Source: Aphrocallistes beatrix
Taxonomy: Eukaryota > Porifera > Hexactinellida > Sceptrulophora > Aphrocallistidae
DNA: 64,000 nt
Direction: 5' to 3'
Assembly: GCA_963281255.1 (NCBI GenBank)
Contig: OY725497.1
Location: forward strand, 744,001-808,000
Below the pieces are notes generated by a model. That model was not told the origin of the DNA and did not search any database. It worked only from the letters and a program-made list of their open reading frames with translations. A program made the position numbers and the translations under genes. How positions within the stretch are numbered: the stretch's first letter is position 1; the number at the start of each line of letters is the position of its first letter. This document shows, piece by piece, positions 62,518 through 64,000 of this stretch.

Positions 62518-63612
62518 CTAGATATTATCTGTAGGAAGAACATTGTTACACCCACCATGTCCATACCTGTAAGCCACCTCTAATGCAGTCTCTCCGTCTG
62601 CATTCTGGTGGAGAGGGTTGGCACCGTGTAAGAGCAGCCATGCAACACAATCAGCATGACCACTCCCGGCGGCTTTGTGGAGACAGGTGGATAGCGTGAT
62701 ATCCCGTTCCTCCATCCTATTTTCATCATTCAGTATCAGTAGCGCCAACTCTTTGAGGTTACCATCGCGCGCAGCATCGTGTACAGAGTCAGGCATATTT
62801 AAATCGTTCAAAACGCGGACAGGTTTCCGGTTCAATAATGCAAAATAATGCATACAGTCAGTACGTAGGTATTTAGACGCTAGTGTCTCAGGGGTTTCGC
62901 CATAGTTGTTGACACTGTTTAAGAGAGTGCATTTCTGAGGAAGCGACCTGACAATGAATTCCACGCAGTCCAAGTGACCTTCTCTAGCAGCAAAGTGGAG
63001 AGGCGAGTCTCCGTTTAAGTCTAGTTTCTCTATGTTAACTCCAAGACGAGAGATTAACTGAAGAACGCCTAAACTCCCGACTCCTGCTGTGACATGAGCT
63101 AAGTTAGAGCCATCTTCAAACATGAATTCATTGGGATCTAAATTGTTTTTAAGAAACACTTTAACACATTCTATATGTCCACTTGAGCATGCGAGAACAA
63201 AAGGGTGCATTTCGATGGGATCGGTGGGTTTGGCGATAGAGCAATGAGTCATGATACATTTGAGACAGTTATAATGATTGGAATGTACACAAGTCTGCAT
63301 GGGAGACACCCCTTCTGAATTAGAGATGAGTGCACTAGCTGAGTGCATTAACAACCAATGTAAGCATTTGAAGCTATTCTTAACACAAGCCCATTGAACT
63401 AGAGTCATGCTAGTATCACCGTTAACTACACGGTTTGCGTTAAAGAAAGTTTTGCATTTGGAGCTGCGAGTGTAGTATTTTGCTTCAGGAATTTGGCTGA
63501 GCAGACTCTCTAAATCATCTTCGTTATCGTTTGATACGCAGCGTTTAATTTTTTTGTACAATGCTTTTGCTTTAACAGCTTGAAAAGGTGAATACTTCTC
63601 ACTGATCTCCAT
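62518..63612 (-). CDS. Ankyrin-repeat protein
   Basis: This is a 364-residue single-exon protein. The frame opens upstream with GTG, but ATG 63612 (MEISEKYS) is the first true start. At least seven ankyrin-type units are visible from about residue 75: TLVQWACVKNSFKCLHWLL, SPMQTCVHSNHYNCLKCIM, HPFVLACSSGHIECVKVFL, NLAHVTAGVGSLGVLQLIS, SPLHFAAREGHLDCVEFIV, a diverged TPETLASKYLRTDCMHYF and CLHKAAGSGHADCVAWLLL. Ankyrin stacks bind proteins; nothing shows an enzymatic domain, SOCS box or membrane helix. The last unit is cut short near the C-terminus, so a downstream exon is possible, though I see no clear donor. I cannot name an orthologue. Confidence 0.8.
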   Translation of the reverse strand: MEISEKYSPFQAVKAKALYKKIKRCVSNDNEDDLESLLSQIPEAKYYTRSSKCKTFFNANRVVNGDTSMTLVQWACVKNSFKCLHWLLMHSASALISNSEGVSPMQTCVHSNHYNCLKCIMTHCSIAKPTDPIEMHPFVLACSSGHIECVKVFLKNNLDPNEFMFEDGSNLAHVTAGVGSLGVLQLISRLGVNIEKLDLNGDSPLHFAAREGHLDCVEFIVRSLPQKCTLLNSVNNYGETPETLASKYLRTDCMHYFALLNRKPVRVLNDLNMPDSVHDAARDGNLKELALLILNDENRMEERDITLSTCLHKAAGSGHADCVAWLLLHGANPLHQNADGETALEVAYRYGHGGCNNVLPTDNI

Positions 63613-64000
63613 TAAATAACTGACCACTTGAACAGAATAGACAATTAAAATTTTGGTAAAACTTAGATGCTATTTCACCTGTGCGCATTTAATTTAACTT
63701 ATTAACAAGATGGCAGATTATATTTCACACATTAACCATGTATATATCGAATTACATGATGAATACAACTATTAAACTTAATACTTAGTGTAGTTGTGGA
63801 GAACAATAATGTAAATGAGATTATATCAGTATCAGATGATCAATCGTCTCGAGGAAAACTAGAATATTAGCTAGTTATTAATCCAGTAAGGAAAAACTAT
63901 TAAGCTAGGCTACCCAGCACTATTCACAACAGTAGGTGTATAACAAGAATCGCACGTGGAGTTAAAGTCTAAGAGGTGGATAGTTCAGTGATAAATCACA
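63613..64000. other. End of window, no gene seen
   Basis: No coding frame, RNA gene or repeat was recognised. Confidence 0.4.

Overview
This is nuclear DNA from an animal. Genes have short GT-AG introns in AT-rich sequence. They encode an IkB-kinase-type pair, a DOCK6/7/8-type exchange factor, jagunal, TRAP-alpha, a CYP4-like P450 and complex I NDUFS2, and there is an intron-lodged tRNA-Pro and many DNA-transposon relics. Genes are compact and often intron-free: the 5.9-kb DOCK gene and the beta-adaptin gene are each one open frame. This fits a compact invertebrate genome, possibly a sponge or another early-branching animal. The lineage is my inference, and no marker here settles it.

Layout. 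1-4.9 kb: a MULE-like element carrying a FLYWCH zinc finger, a 23-bp tandem repeat, and a minus-strand coiled-coil gene whose intron holds an RNase T2 gene on the other strand. 5-15 kb: WDR1/AIP1 (5 exons), an IKK-like kinase, TIPRL, and a second IKK-like protein whose catalytic HRD has become HRN. 15.5-27.7 kb: beta-adaptin, NOC3L, EIPR1, PSME3IP1, TRAP-alpha, a CYP4-like P450 and a SAM methyltransferase, all on the minus strand and tightly packed. 27.7-30.9 kb: a repeat block with a tandem array split by a hAT MITE. 30.9-36.8 kb: the single-exon DOCK gene. 38.5-40.6 kb: an SCP-type CTD phosphatase. 41.6-47.2 kb: three diverged Reeler-domain genes. 48.5-51.9 kb: NDUFS2, with a tRNA-Pro in intron 1 and three hAT-type MITEs in intron 2. 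52-54.3 kb: a pogo-like MITE and an intact DD37D Tc1/mariner element. 54.3-64 kb: a frameshifted actin-like gene, a GATC-rich MITE, an unrecognised multi-pass membrane protein and a broken relative of it, a LINE RT fragment, a jagunal-like gene, a small two-exon secreted-protein candidate and an ankyrin-repeat gene.

Most genes are unrelated housekeeping functions: actin turnover (WDR1), clathrin sorting and EARP/GARP traffic (beta-adaptin, EIPR1), ER translocation and secretion (TRAP-alpha, jagunal-like), ribosome biogenesis (NOC3L), proteasome-activator binding (PSME3IP1) and respiration (NDUFS2). The points most worth following are the tandem IKK kinase/pseudokinase pair, the four-gene minus-strand run (SSR1, PSME3IP1, EIPR1, NOC3L) with 110-180 bp between reading frames and YAG sites just before some ATGs, the nested RNase T2 gene, the Reeler cluster, the doubly frameshifted actin-like gene, and the unusually well-preserved transposon ends with exact target-site duplications. 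Almost every gene lies on the minus strand.
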